From Pseudomonadota bacterium (GTDB lineage: Bacteria; Pseudomonadota; Gammaproteobacteria; Steroidobacterales; SZUA-146), in contig JBCCHD010000002.1 of the NCBI GenBank assembly GCA_039028935.1, positions 62,001 to 126,000 of the forward strand: 64,000 nt of DNA, written 5' to 3'. The notes beneath the pieces were generated by a model. That model made no database searches. It was not told the DNA's origin and saw only the letters and a list, made by a program, of their open reading frames with translations. This document shows positions 49,211-57,606 of the stretch, one piece after another; position 1 is the first letter of the stretch, and each line of letters begins with the position of its first letter. The position numbers and the translations under genes are program-made.

Positions 49211-49903
49211 ATGTTGTGTGCGAGCGACAATTGGCGGTTGAGCCAGTCGTGTGCTGACGTATCCCGCGCGTCAAAAAATGCTCGTCGAGCGTGTGCGGCG
49301 TTCGCGTTGCTGATCGCGATGGCGGCGTCGTTTGCCGCGGTCGCTCAAGACAGTGAACCCCCTTCCACACCCGATACCGTGGTGTTACCGCCAGCCGAAG
49401 CGACGGACGGTCAATTCGTCATTGTGGAGACCAACACTCGAGTTGAGACCGATCTTTTGTTGCTCAACGCCGAGATTGTCTATGGTCTCACGCGTGGGGC
49501 GATCAACGGCTTATACAATGGCGTACCGCTATTGTTTGAAACGCAGATCGAACTCGACCGCAGCCGACGCTTTTTGCCCGACCCGAACGTGGTGAGCTTG
49601 GTGCAGCGATCTGAGCTGACCTACCATGCGCTGACCCAACGGTTTGTGGTGCGCAACTTCAACAGCTCCGAACAAACCACGCACGCCACATTGTCTGAGG
49701 CGTTAAAGCGCTTGGGGCAGTTTCAAGATTTGCCGATCATTGACATCAGTCTGCTCGACCCTGAATCCGCTTACTCGATACGTATGCGCTCGGTGCTCGA
49801 CACGCGCTCCTACGCGGCACCGCTTCGCATGCTGGCGGCCTTGTTTCAGGTGGACGACTGGCGTCTTGAAAGTTCATGGGAGCGCTGGTTGATCACGCTG
49901 TGA
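49211..49903 (+). CDS. DUF4390 exported protein
   Basis: The 230-aa protein has a long N-terminal region with a hydrophobic segment (ACAAFALLIAMAASFAAVAQ) that serves as signal peptide or anchor. The DUF4390 domain follows (LLLNAEIVYGLTRGAINGLYNG, RFVVRNFNSSEQTTHATLSEAL). The family is of unknown function and, in this position, usually precedes the ntrYX genes. Its stop overlaps the ntrY GTG by four bases, so translation is probably coupled. An auxiliary role in envelope signalling by NtrY is a guess from context. Confidence 0.82.
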   Translation: MLCASDNWRLSQSCADVSRASKNARRACAAFALLIAMAASFAAVAQDSEPPSTPDTVVLPPAEATDGQFVIVETNTRVETDLLLLNAEIVYGLTRGAINGLYNGVPLLFETQIELDRSRRFLPDPNVVSLVQRSELTYHALTQRFVVRNFNSSEQTTHATLSEALKRLGQFQDLPIIDISLLDPESAYSIRMRSVLDTRSYAAPLRMLAALFQVDDWRLESSWERWLITL

Positions 49904-52119
49904 GTCGGCTGGCGGTTCGCGCCCTTTCCGTTCTGGCGTTTCTGGTCATGGTGGTGGCGCTGTTGCTGCTTGCCAAGACCACACAAAACACCGAAGAATT
50001 CGGCCGCCTCCATTATGTGATCGTGCTGTTGAACGCCGCCGGTGTGTTGCTGTTGCTCGGCCTGATCCTAGTCAACATACTGCGTCTTGGGCGTGACTAC
50101 ATAAAAGGCATTCCGGGTGCGCGTCTTAAGGGGCGCATGATCGGTATGTTCGCAGCCCTCGCCGCTGTGCCGTTGATTCTCGTGTACCTATTTTCCATGT
50201 ACTTCCTCAATCGCGGAATCCAAAGCTATTTTGATGCGGATGTGACCCGCGGGCTAGACGACGCGCTGACCTTGAGCCAAACGGTTCTCGATATGCGCAT
50301 GCGCGAACACATGGAGCGACTCGATCTTATTGCGCGCCAGGCCGGACCGTTAACCGCCGATGAACTGGCCCAGGCGGTGGGCGGCATGCGCCAGGAGCTG
50401 CAGGCGGCACAACTGACCTTTATCGCGAGCAATAACGCCGTGCAGGCCGTGAGTCGCGAGCCATCCGTTGCACCGCAGCGCATGTCGGATGAATTACTCG
50501 CACAGGTCCGCTCCGGTTTACCGATGCTCGATATTGAACCGGCCGCCGACGGGGGACTGAATATCCGAGCGGCTCAGCGACTGCAGGTCGGCAACGGCGA
50601 TTCGGACGCGCGCGTCGTGTTTGCTAGCTTTCCGGTGAGCAGCAATATCGCCGAACTTGCCGAGTCGGTGCAGGAAACGTATTCCTATCACAATAACCTC
50701 GAGTTTATTCGTGAACCATTGATTGACAGCTTTAAACTCACCTTGTCTTTGGTGCTGCTCGTCTCGCTATTGCTGACCTTATGGGGCATCTTTTTTATCG
50801 CTCGTCGCATCGTCAAACCGATCCAAGATCTGGTGGCGGGGACGCGCGCGGTGGCCGCCGGCGACTTTGCTATGCAGCTGCCGGAGGGCAATCGCGACGA
50901 CATCGGATTTCTGGTGGCCTCATTCAACAATATGACTCGTCGCTTGTCGCACGCCAGCGAAGTGGAGCAGCGCAGCCGTGAGGCCGTCGAAGCGGAGCGA
51001 GCCAACCTGCAAAAAATTCTGGGCAACCTGTCGTCGGGTGTCATGGTGGTCGGTCCCGATCGCCGAGTGCTCAATGTCAACGATGCGGCGAGCAGCATTT
51101 TGGAAACCAATGCCACCGCGTTTGAAGGTCAGTTACTCGCCGCCCTCACGGTCGCCGATGAAACGTCCAGCGACATGTCCACTCAGCTTGCATTGACGTC
51201 GAACAATCATCTCGAACAGGGACACACTCAGTGGCGACAGCAGTTGTCGGTGCACGGTCCGGCCGAGCAGCGCATATTGAGTACTGCGTGCACACCACTT
51301 CCGAATGATCAAAACGATCCGCCCATGGGTTACGTCATCGTGTTCGAGGACGTAACGACGGTGCTCCAGGCGCAACGCGAAGCGGCCTGGAGTGAAGTCG
51401 CCCGACGTTTGGCGCATGAAATTAAAAATCCGCTTACGCCGATTCAGCTTTCTGCCGAACGCATGAGGCGAAAGTACTTAGGCGAAATGACCGCTCACGA
51501 GGCGGACGTGTTGGAGCGCGCGACGCGCACAATTGTGCAGCAGGTGGAAACCATGCGCGACATGGTGGATGCGTTTCGTGATTACGCGCGTGCACCGGAA
51601 ATTGAATTGGCGCGATTTGATCTCAATCGTTTGATGGGTGAGGTCGTCGATCTTTACCGAGGTGGCGACCCCGCCGTGGCGCTGAGACTCGATCTTGATG
51701 AGACGCTAACCTCGATTGTCGCCGACTCCGGTCGTCTCCGTCAGATTTTGCACAATCTACTGCGCAACGCGATCGACGCCGTGCACGAACAACAAGGATC
51801 GGTGATAACCCTTAGCACGCGGGCCGCCACGTATAAGGCACAGTCAGTGGCCGAAATTGTGATCGAGGATAACGGCCCAGGGTTTCCCGAGGCCATGATG
51901 CGAACGGTGTTTGAACCGTACGTGACCAGCAAGCCCAAAGGCACCGGCTTAGGGTTAGCGATTGTAAAAAAATTGGTTGAAGAACACGCCGGTGTAATTA
52001 CTATAAGCAACGTTGATGACGGCGGTGCTCGTGTGCGAATTCTGTTACCGGTTGACAACGATTCGCGCGCGGCATTGATACCGGATTCACCTGAGCAGCC
52101 AAGAAGGGAAAGCGCATGA
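49900..52119 (+). CDS. ntrY: NtrY-type membrane sensor histidine kinase
   Basis: The 740-aa kinase from GTG 49900 has two membrane spans near the start, a third (LIGMFAALAAVPLILVYLF region), a periplasmic loop, and a fourth before a HAMP domain, as in NtrY. A PAS domain follows, then HisKA with phospho-acceptor His506 in RRLAHEIKNPLTPIQL, and a HATPase with N, G1 and G2 boxes (LHNLLRNAIDAV, EDNGPGFPE, KGTGLGLAIVKKL). NtrY senses nitrogen or oxygen state in other bacteria. It overlaps DUF4390 (GTGA) and ntrX (ATGA). Confidence 0.94.
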   Translation: MSRLAVRALSVLAFLVMVVALLLLAKTTQNTEEFGRLHYVIVLLNAAGVLLLLGLILVNILRLGRDYIKGIPGARLKGRMIGMFAALAAVPLILVYLFSMYFLNRGIQSYFDADVTRGLDDALTLSQTVLDMRMREHMERLDLIARQAGPLTADELAQAVGGMRQELQAAQLTFIASNNAVQAVSREPSVAPQRMSDELLAQVRSGLPMLDIEPAADGGLNIRAAQRLQVGNGDSDARVVFASFPVSSNIAELAESVQETYSYHNNLEFIREPLIDSFKLTLSLVLLVSLLLTLWGIFFIARRIVKPIQDLVAGTRAVAAGDFAMQLPEGNRDDIGFLVASFNNMTRRLSHASEVEQRSREAVEAERANLQKILGNLSSGVMVVGPDRRVLNVNDAASSILETNATAFEGQLLAALTVADETSSDMSTQLALTSNNHLEQGHTQWRQQLSVHGPAEQRILSTACTPLPNDQNDPPMGYVIVFEDVTTVLQAQREAAWSEVARRLAHEIKNPLTPIQLSAERMRRKYLGEMTAHEADVLERATRTIVQQVETMRDMVDAFRDYARAPEIELARFDLNRLMGEVVDLYRGGDPAVALRLDLDETLTSIVADSGRLRQILHNLLRNAIDAVHEQQGSVITLSTRAATYKAQSVAEIVIEDNGPGFPEAMMRTVFEPYVTSKPKGTGLGLAIVKKLVEEHAGVITISNVDDGGARVRILLPVDNDSRAALIPDSPEQPRRESA

Positions 52120-53486
52120 CGTCTGCAAATGTGTTAGTGGTTGATGACGAGTCCGATATCCGCGGACTATTAGAAGAAATCTTAACCGAAGAGGGCTACA
52201 ACGTTTCGACGGCCGCCGACGCGGTGGAAGCCCGTTCCTCGTGGCATGGTTTTGACCCCGATCTTGTGCTGCTCGACATCTGGATGCCTGAAACCGATGG
52301 CATTACGTTGCTGCGCGAATGGTCAGCAGCAGGAAGCCTGCAGTGCCCGATCGTCATGATGTCCGGCCACGGCACTGTTGAAACGGCGGTCGAGGCAACG
52401 CGCCTGGGCGCCTTTGACTTTATTGAAAAACCACTGTCTTTGGCCAAACTATTGCGCACCGTTGAGCGCGCATTGGAGTCGAGCGACAAAGCGACCAGCA
52501 CCAAGGGAGCGCGAAAATTGGTGACAGGCTTCGTCGCGCCCGTCGGCAAAAGCGCGGTGATGCGCGAGTTGCGCGAAGAAGCCAAGCGCTACGCGCCCCA
52601 TGGCACCAATTTGTTAATTACCGGAGAAGCCGGTACCGGTCGCGAGTCGTTCGCGCGATACGTGCACCATCTGGTTGGACGGGCAAACGCCCCGTATGTG
52701 TCGCTCGTGGCCGCGACGCTTACGGAAGAGTCCGCGCCGGCGGTTCTGTTAGGTAGCCTCGACGGTGATAAAGCGGTCGAAGGTAAGCTGCGGGAGGCGG
52801 CTGGCGGTACCTTGTACATTAACGGCATTGAAGATCTGCCGCAGTCGGCGAAACGAACTTTGCTCGCTGCCGTTGAGGGCGGGGAGTTTCGACCGGTTGG
52901 TAGCCAGCATGAACATCCGCTGGATGCCCGTCTTGTGTGTGCGGCGCAGCCGGGAATTGAACAGGCGATTGATTCGGACGATTTGCTCGCCAAACTTCTG
53001 CCTCATATCAGTGTGGGCACCTTGCACGTGCCACCACTGCGCCTGTATAGCGAAGACGTACCGGAATTACTCAACTATTACTCCGACAAGCTTTCGGATG
53101 AGGAGCGCTTGCCTGTGCGTAAGTTCTCTGTCGCCGCACAAAACCGATTACGTAGCTATCCTTGGCCTGGCAACATTCGCGATTTGCGTAACCTGGTGCA
53201 CCGTTTGCTGATCAAAGGGGGCCATGAGGTCATTAGCTTAGAGGATGTCGAGGACGCGCTGTCACAATCGGTCGTGGCCGAAGAAGCCGCGCTGGTAAAG
53301 CAAGACTTATTGGCGTTACCCCTTCGAGAAGCGCGAGAGGAATTTGAGCGGGCTTACCTCAAAAAGCAGCTAATGCTGTGCGGCGGTAAAGTCGGTGCTC
53401 TGGCGAAGCGTGTGGGCATGGAACGCACCCATCTGTATCGTAAACTGCGTTCGCTTGGCGTTGATTTTGGTTCGGGTGGGGAGTGA
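52116..53486 (+). CDS. ntrX: NtrX-family response regulator with degenerate AAA+ domain
   Basis: The 456-aa protein has an intact receiver domain (acidic pair Asp10-Asp11, phospho-acceptor Asp54, Ser83 and Lys105). Its sigma-54 activator AAA+ domain is worn: Walker A reads GEAGTGRES, with Arg176 for the catalytic Lys; Walker B reads GTLYINGIED, with Asn-Gly for the Asp-Glu pair; and the GAFTGA loop is replaced by GSLDGDKAVEG. The Fis-type HTH at the end (GKVGALAKRVGMERTHLYRKL) is intact. So it should bind DNA and be phosphorylated, but not activate sigma-54 polymerase by ATP hydrolysis. It overlaps ntrY by ATGA. Confidence 0.93.
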   Translation: MTSANVLVVDDESDIRGLLEEILTEEGYNVSTAADAVEARSSWHGFDPDLVLLDIWMPETDGITLLREWSAAGSLQCPIVMMSGHGTVETAVEATRLGAFDFIEKPLSLAKLLRTVERALESSDKATSTKGARKLVTGFVAPVGKSAVMRELREEAKRYAPHGTNLLITGEAGTGRESFARYVHHLVGRANAPYVSLVAATLTEESAPAVLLGSLDGDKAVEGKLREAAGGTLYINGIEDLPQSAKRTLLAAVEGGEFRPVGSQHEHPLDARLVCAAQPGIEQAIDSDDLLAKLLPHISVGTLHVPPLRLYSEDVPELLNYYSDKLSDEERLPVRKFSVAAQNRLRSYPWPGNIRDLRNLVHRLLIKGGHEVISLEDVEDALSQSVVAEEAALVKQDLLALPLREAREEFERAYLKKQLMLCGGKVGALAKRVGMERTHLYRKLRSLGVDFGSGGE

Positions 53487-53882
53487 TCTCGATTGTGCTG
53501 CCTGGGGCGGCACACCCAAACGCTAATCGCTAAACCACATCGTTAACTTGATGCCGAACTGGGCAGCGGCATCGACTCCCTCAAGAATCGATCTCAATGG
53601 CCTGTCGTCCGATGGCGGTATCGGCCGACATCCTGGCGCGTATATGTCTGTAATACACTTTTGATTTAGGCGCTTACGTCATCTCGATTCGGTTACCCTT
53701 GATTCGGTGATCGTCCCTTCGCCGTCGAGAACGTAGGGCTCTGGTTTGTGTTTAGTGGACCTTTATTCTAGGTTTGTGGGAGATCATTTAAGAAAATGAC
53801 ACACACTTCTACAGGCCGATGACCATAAGCACAGTCAAAGAGTCGGTTTGGACACCTTGAGTCACATTGCCAGGAGGCCCCC
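53487..53882. other. Intergenic region upstream of the giant SBBP gene
   Basis: This 396-base region has no convincing gene. A short GC-rich imperfect hairpin (about 53498-53516) follows ntrX without a T run. TGTAATAC near 53650 contains a TAATAC hexamer that may be a -10, but no good -35 is present. CAGGAGG at 53871-53877 is the ribosome site of the next gene. Confidence 0.45.
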
Positions 53883-56800
53883 GTGAAGCTTAAAAAATAC
53901 GTTCCGTTTTGCTTTCGTTCGACGCCGACCATCGTGGCGTCGTTGGTTTTTGTCGTCGCGCTGTCGATGACGTCGCTGGCCACAGCAAATCAACCCGATT
54001 CGCTGAGCCTGTCCCAGCCGGAACTCCTGTTTGAGCAAAATAAAGGTCAGTTTGGCCCTGGCGTTGACTATGTCGCGAAGGGGGACGGGTATTCCGTCGT
54101 ATTGGGTCGTGCACCGGTCATTGAATTGTTTCGCTATAGCGACCTGTCTACGGCCTCCACCGATCAAGAACTGGATGAGTTTGCGTCGAATGTCAACATT
54201 GACTCTATTGCGCAGCTTCGTTTAACGATTCTTGGCGCACGTGATGATGCTCAGGCTATACCGTTGGCCAAGAACCAAGCGCGCACGCACTATCTGCTTG
54301 GGTCCAAAGAGGACTGGCGTACTGACGTGCCCAATTTCGCCCGGATTCGGTATGACGATATTTTGCCGCTTGTCGATGTTGAATATTACGGACAGGAAGG
54401 GCGTTTAGAGTACGATTTCATTGTGCGCCCGGGCGGCGACCCCGCACCGATTCAATTTCGCTTTGATGGCGCGGATGACGTGCGCCTCAGCGCTGACGGA
54501 AATCTGATCATCCGTATTGATGGAAAAGAAATTGTTCAACGGGCGCCCTTCACGTATCAGCGCGATGAAACGGGCGTTCGCCAAGTCGTGGCATCGCGGT
54601 ATGTACTCAGCGATGACGTCATCGGCTTTGAGCTCGACAAGTGGGATACGTCGCGAGACCTGATTATCGATCCAGTGTTGGAATACTCGCGGTACTTTGG
54701 GGGTGCTCGATTCGATCGCGCGCGCGATGTTGAAGTGGATGCCGCTGGCAATATCTATGTGATTAGCGACAGCACAAGTGGTGGCCTTGCAACGCCAGGC
54801 GTCTATCTCGAGTCGCCCGTCGGCACACGTTTTGAACAAGAGAGTTTTCCATTTTGCGTTGATTGCACAGATGCGCCGATCGGTGGCGGACAGGTCAGGC
54901 GCGTCACGCTAGTCAGTGCCAATAATCTGCTCATCACCAAATTCAGTCCCGATGGACAAACCGTGCTGTGGTCGACTTATTTCAATGGGGCGGTAGCGGG
55001 CAATGTCTCACTGGGCGTGGACTCAACTGGGGTATCGGACGCAGGTGAATTGGCCTTTGGCATAACCAGCGCTGCGGATGGTCTTCCGCTTGTTAATCCA
55101 ACGCAGACCTACTCGGGTACGCAAAATAACGCGTACATCGCTAAACTGAACAGTGCTGGATCCGCACTGACCTTTAGCACGTATCTCAACCTGGGCACAA
55201 TCACCACCTGGGTAAGAGGGTTGGACGTATCGGCGAGCGGTGAGGTGGCGGCGACCGGCTTGTTAAGTGTCGGCAATGGGTTTCCGGTTGTAAACGGCTT
55301 GCCCGGGCAGAGCTGCATCATGAATGCGGCACAAAACGAGTTCTTTGACGGTTATGTCGCGCTGTTTAATGCATCCGGCACGCTGACATTTTCGAGCTGT
55401 CTCGGTGGCGATATTCGCAGCGGTTCGTCCATTGAGGGATTGCGCGGCGTTGCGATTGGTGACAACGGCGATCTGTATGTGTTGGGGTACAGCTCCATGA
55501 CTGATTTTCCAGTGGTGAATGCCATTCAACCCAGCCTCAATGTAATCGGCTCACGAGAAATGACGATCTCGCAAATTGATCCGGTGGCCAGCGTGCTTAA
55601 GTTCTCAACGTATTTTGGACCGACTGCGGCAAATTTACCGCCGACTGAATTTGGCAATTTTCTCAATTTCTTTCCCATTGGCATCAAGGTAGACAGTGCG
55701 GGCAACATCGTTGTGTCGGGTCCGATTAATTCGTTGTCCTACCCGCTTGTGAATGCGTTTCAAACCAACCTCGGCGTGCCGCAAAACTCAGCCGAGTTTC
55801 GCCAAGGCAGTACGGAAGCGCCTCTCGATGACACCTTTGTGACAAAACTGCATCCGACCAATGGCGTAATTTTCTCCACGTATTTGGGGGGCAGTCAGTC
55901 TGACGGTGGGTTACCGTCGTTGGCGCTCGATAGTGAGGACAATATTTACGTGGCGGTCGTGACTCGATCCGACGACTATCCTGTTCTCAATCCGATTCAG
56001 GCCAGCAAGACAGACGAGTCCAGTATCGCGGTCAGTCAATTCACGCCTGATGGTGCGTTGGCGTTTTCAACGTACTTGGGTGGAAGCAACGACCAGGTCT
56101 TTCAGTTACCGGGCGGATTGGCGGTGAACGCCGCCGGCAAGATCATTGTCGGTGGCTACACCCGCTCGGTTGATTTTCCGATTGTCGGCTCAGGCACGAC
56201 GAACGCGGGCGACTACGACGTGACGTTGGCCATCATCGACCCAACGGGGGACACGGATACCGATGGCGATGGCGTGCCTGATCTGGCCGATGCCTTTCCT
56301 AGCGACGCGGCGGAATGGCGGGATACCGATGGGGACCTGCTCGGCGACAATGCCGATTCCGATGATGACGACGACGGCTTTTCAGACGCGAGCGATCGAT
56401 TCCCGAAAAATGCCAGCGAATGGTTGGACGCCGATGAGGACGGCGCGGGCAACAACTTGGACCAGTTTGACGGCGATCCAGGCAACTATTTCGACCTGGA
56501 TATGGATGGTATCGCTGACTTTCTTGACACCGATAGCGATGGTGACGGCGTACTGGCACCTGATGATGCATTTGATTACGACGCCAGTGAAACAAGCGAC
56601 ACGGATTTTGATGGTGTCGGCAACAACGCCGATGAAGATGATGATTCCGATGGATTTGCGGATTTTCTAGATATCGAACCGTTGAACGCACAGAGTCCTG
56701 TTCAGACGTTTGAGCGGTATACCCCGTTCGATGTGAGTGTTTTTCTGTCGCCCTGGCCAACCGGCTACTCGGACGTGGTCGGCACAGATACGAGTTGGAC

Positions 56801-57416
56801 GGCTGCGACAGACGATGCCTTTGGGGGGCAGACCAGTTTCGGTAGTCTACTTATCGGTGACAACCAGGTCGCTGCTATCGAGTACACGGACACGTTTGCC
56901 GGCGGCGCGATCAAGTTTCAATACAAAGTCGATAGTCAGGAGAATTTCGATCTGTTCACGTTTCTTATTGACGGTGTCGTCGTATTGACGGCGTCGGGTG
57001 ATACCGGCTGGCAAACGTTTGAAACACCCATCGCTTCGGGTAGTCGCACACTCCAGTGGCGCTACGCAAAAGACGGCTCGATTTCTGAGGGAGCGGATGG
57101 GGCTTGGTTTGATGATCTTGCTTTAGATGGGGATGGTGATGGCGCAACCGATGATGTGGACAACTGTTTACTCATCGCCAATCCTGCTCAGCGCGATACA
57201 GACGGGGATGGGTATGGCAATTTTTGCGATGCAGATCTGAACAACGATTGTGTTGTGAACTTCCTGGACCTCGCGGCGTTGTCGAGTCTGTTCTTAACGA
57301 CCGATGAGGATGCCGATTTTAACGGTGATGGGCTGGTCAACTTTATCGATATTTCCTTGTTTGCGCCGTTCTTTGGTTTGGCCCCGGGACCTAGCACCAC
57401 GGCGACGTGTCCGTAA
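53883..57416 (+). CDS. Giant secreted SBBP-repeat protein with calcium-binding repeats and dockerin-like tail
   Basis: The 1177-aa product has an Arg/Lys-rich signal sequence with a hydrophobic core near residues 17-35. An N-terminal domain (FEQNKGQFGPGVDYVAKGDG, to about 260) of the DUF7948 type follows. Then come SBBP beta-propeller-like repeats (SRYFGGARFDRARDVEVDAAG, STYLGGSQSDGGLPSLALD and others, to about 780). Next are thrombospondin type 3-like Asp-rich loops (about 790-940), a beta-sandwich-like domain (about 945-1075), and a dockerin-like pair of EF loops (DADLNNDCVVNFLDL, DADFNGDGLVNFIDI, about 1118-1165) with the tail GLAPGPS. It should be secreted and calcium-stabilised; adhesion or carbohydrate binding is plausible. 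The GTG start has CAGGAGG before it. Confidence 0.88.
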   Translation: MKLKKYVPFCFRSTPTIVASLVFVVALSMTSLATANQPDSLSLSQPELLFEQNKGQFGPGVDYVAKGDGYSVVLGRAPVIELFRYSDLSTASTDQELDEFASNVNIDSIAQLRLTILGARDDAQAIPLAKNQARTHYLLGSKEDWRTDVPNFARIRYDDILPLVDVEYYGQEGRLEYDFIVRPGGDPAPIQFRFDGADDVRLSADGNLIIRIDGKEIVQRAPFTYQRDETGVRQVVASRYVLSDDVIGFELDKWDTSRDLIIDPVLEYSRYFGGARFDRARDVEVDAAGNIYVISDSTSGGLATPGVYLESPVGTRFEQESFPFCVDCTDAPIGGGQVRRVTLVSANNLLITKFSPDGQTVLWSTYFNGAVAGNVSLGVDSTGVSDAGELAFGITSAADGLPLVNPTQTYSGTQNNAYIAKLNSAGSALTFSTYLNLGTITTWVRGLDVSASGEVAATGLLSVGNGFPVVNGLPGQSCIMNAAQNEFFDGYVALFNASGTLTFSSCLGGDIRSGSSIEGLRGVAIGDNGDLYVLGYSSMTDFPVVNAIQPSLNVIGSREMTISQIDPVASVLKFSTYFGPTAANLPPTEFGNFLNFFPIGIKVDSAGNIVVSGPINSLSYPLVNAFQTNLGVPQNSAEFRQGSTEAPLDDTFVTKLHPTNGVIFSTYLGGSQSDGGLPSLALDSEDNIYVAVVTRSDDYPVLNPIQASKTDESSIAVSQFTPDGALAFSTYLGGSNDQVFQLPGGLAVNAAGKIIVGGYTRSVDFPIVGSGTTNAGDYDVTLAIIDPTGDTDTDGDGVPDLADAFPSDAAEWRDTDGDLLGDNADSDDDDDGFSDASDRFPKNASEWLDADEDGAGNNLDQFDGDPGNYFDLDMDGIADFLDTDSDGDGVLAPDDAFDYDASETSDTDFDGVGNNADEDDDSDGFADFLDIEPLNAQSPVQTFERYTPFDVSVFLSPWPTGYSDVVGTDTSWTAATDDAFGGQTSFGSLLIGDNQVAAIEYTDTFAGGAIKFQYKVDSQENFDLFTFLIDGVVVLTASGDTGWQTFETPIASGSRTLQWRYAKDGSISEGADGAWFDDLALDGDGDGATDDVDNCLLIANPAQRDTDGDGYGNFCDADLNNDCVVNFLDLAALSSLFLTTDEDADFNGDGLVNFIDISLFAPFFGLAPGPSTTATCP
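57303..57353 (+). repeat. Inverted repeat arm in the dockerin-coding segment (partner 57661-57712)
   Basis: The last EF-hand codons of the plus-strand gene and of the minus-strand gene are nearly identical: GATGAGGATGC, one mismatched base, GATTTTAACGGTGATGG, then GGTCAACTTT-like bases in both. The partner arm is at 57661-57712. The arms are separated by about 300 bases that include the shared terminator. Confidence 0.8.
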
Positions 57417-57514
57417 TGGCGAACCGCTGTTCCATTTTTCTCTCGGCGCTGCACTAGCGCCCTGTATCTAGGGCGAACAGGTCGGTGGATGATGTTCTGC
57501 TAGAGTGTGCATAA

Positions 57515-57543
57515 AAAAACGCCGGTCACTGACCGGCGTTTTT
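57515..57543. terminator. Bidirectional terminator between the two giant genes
   Basis: AAAAACGCCGGTC (57515-57527), loop ACT, GACCGGCGTTTTT (57531-57543): thirteen perfect pairs, with A/T runs on both sides. It lies between convergent stops at 57416 and 57607 and should serve both. Confidence 0.95.
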
Positions 57544-57606
57544 CAATGTGGTCGACCTAGCATGGCGGATTAGCGCGTCTTGAACAGACGGCGTGATTCG
57601 CGGCGG

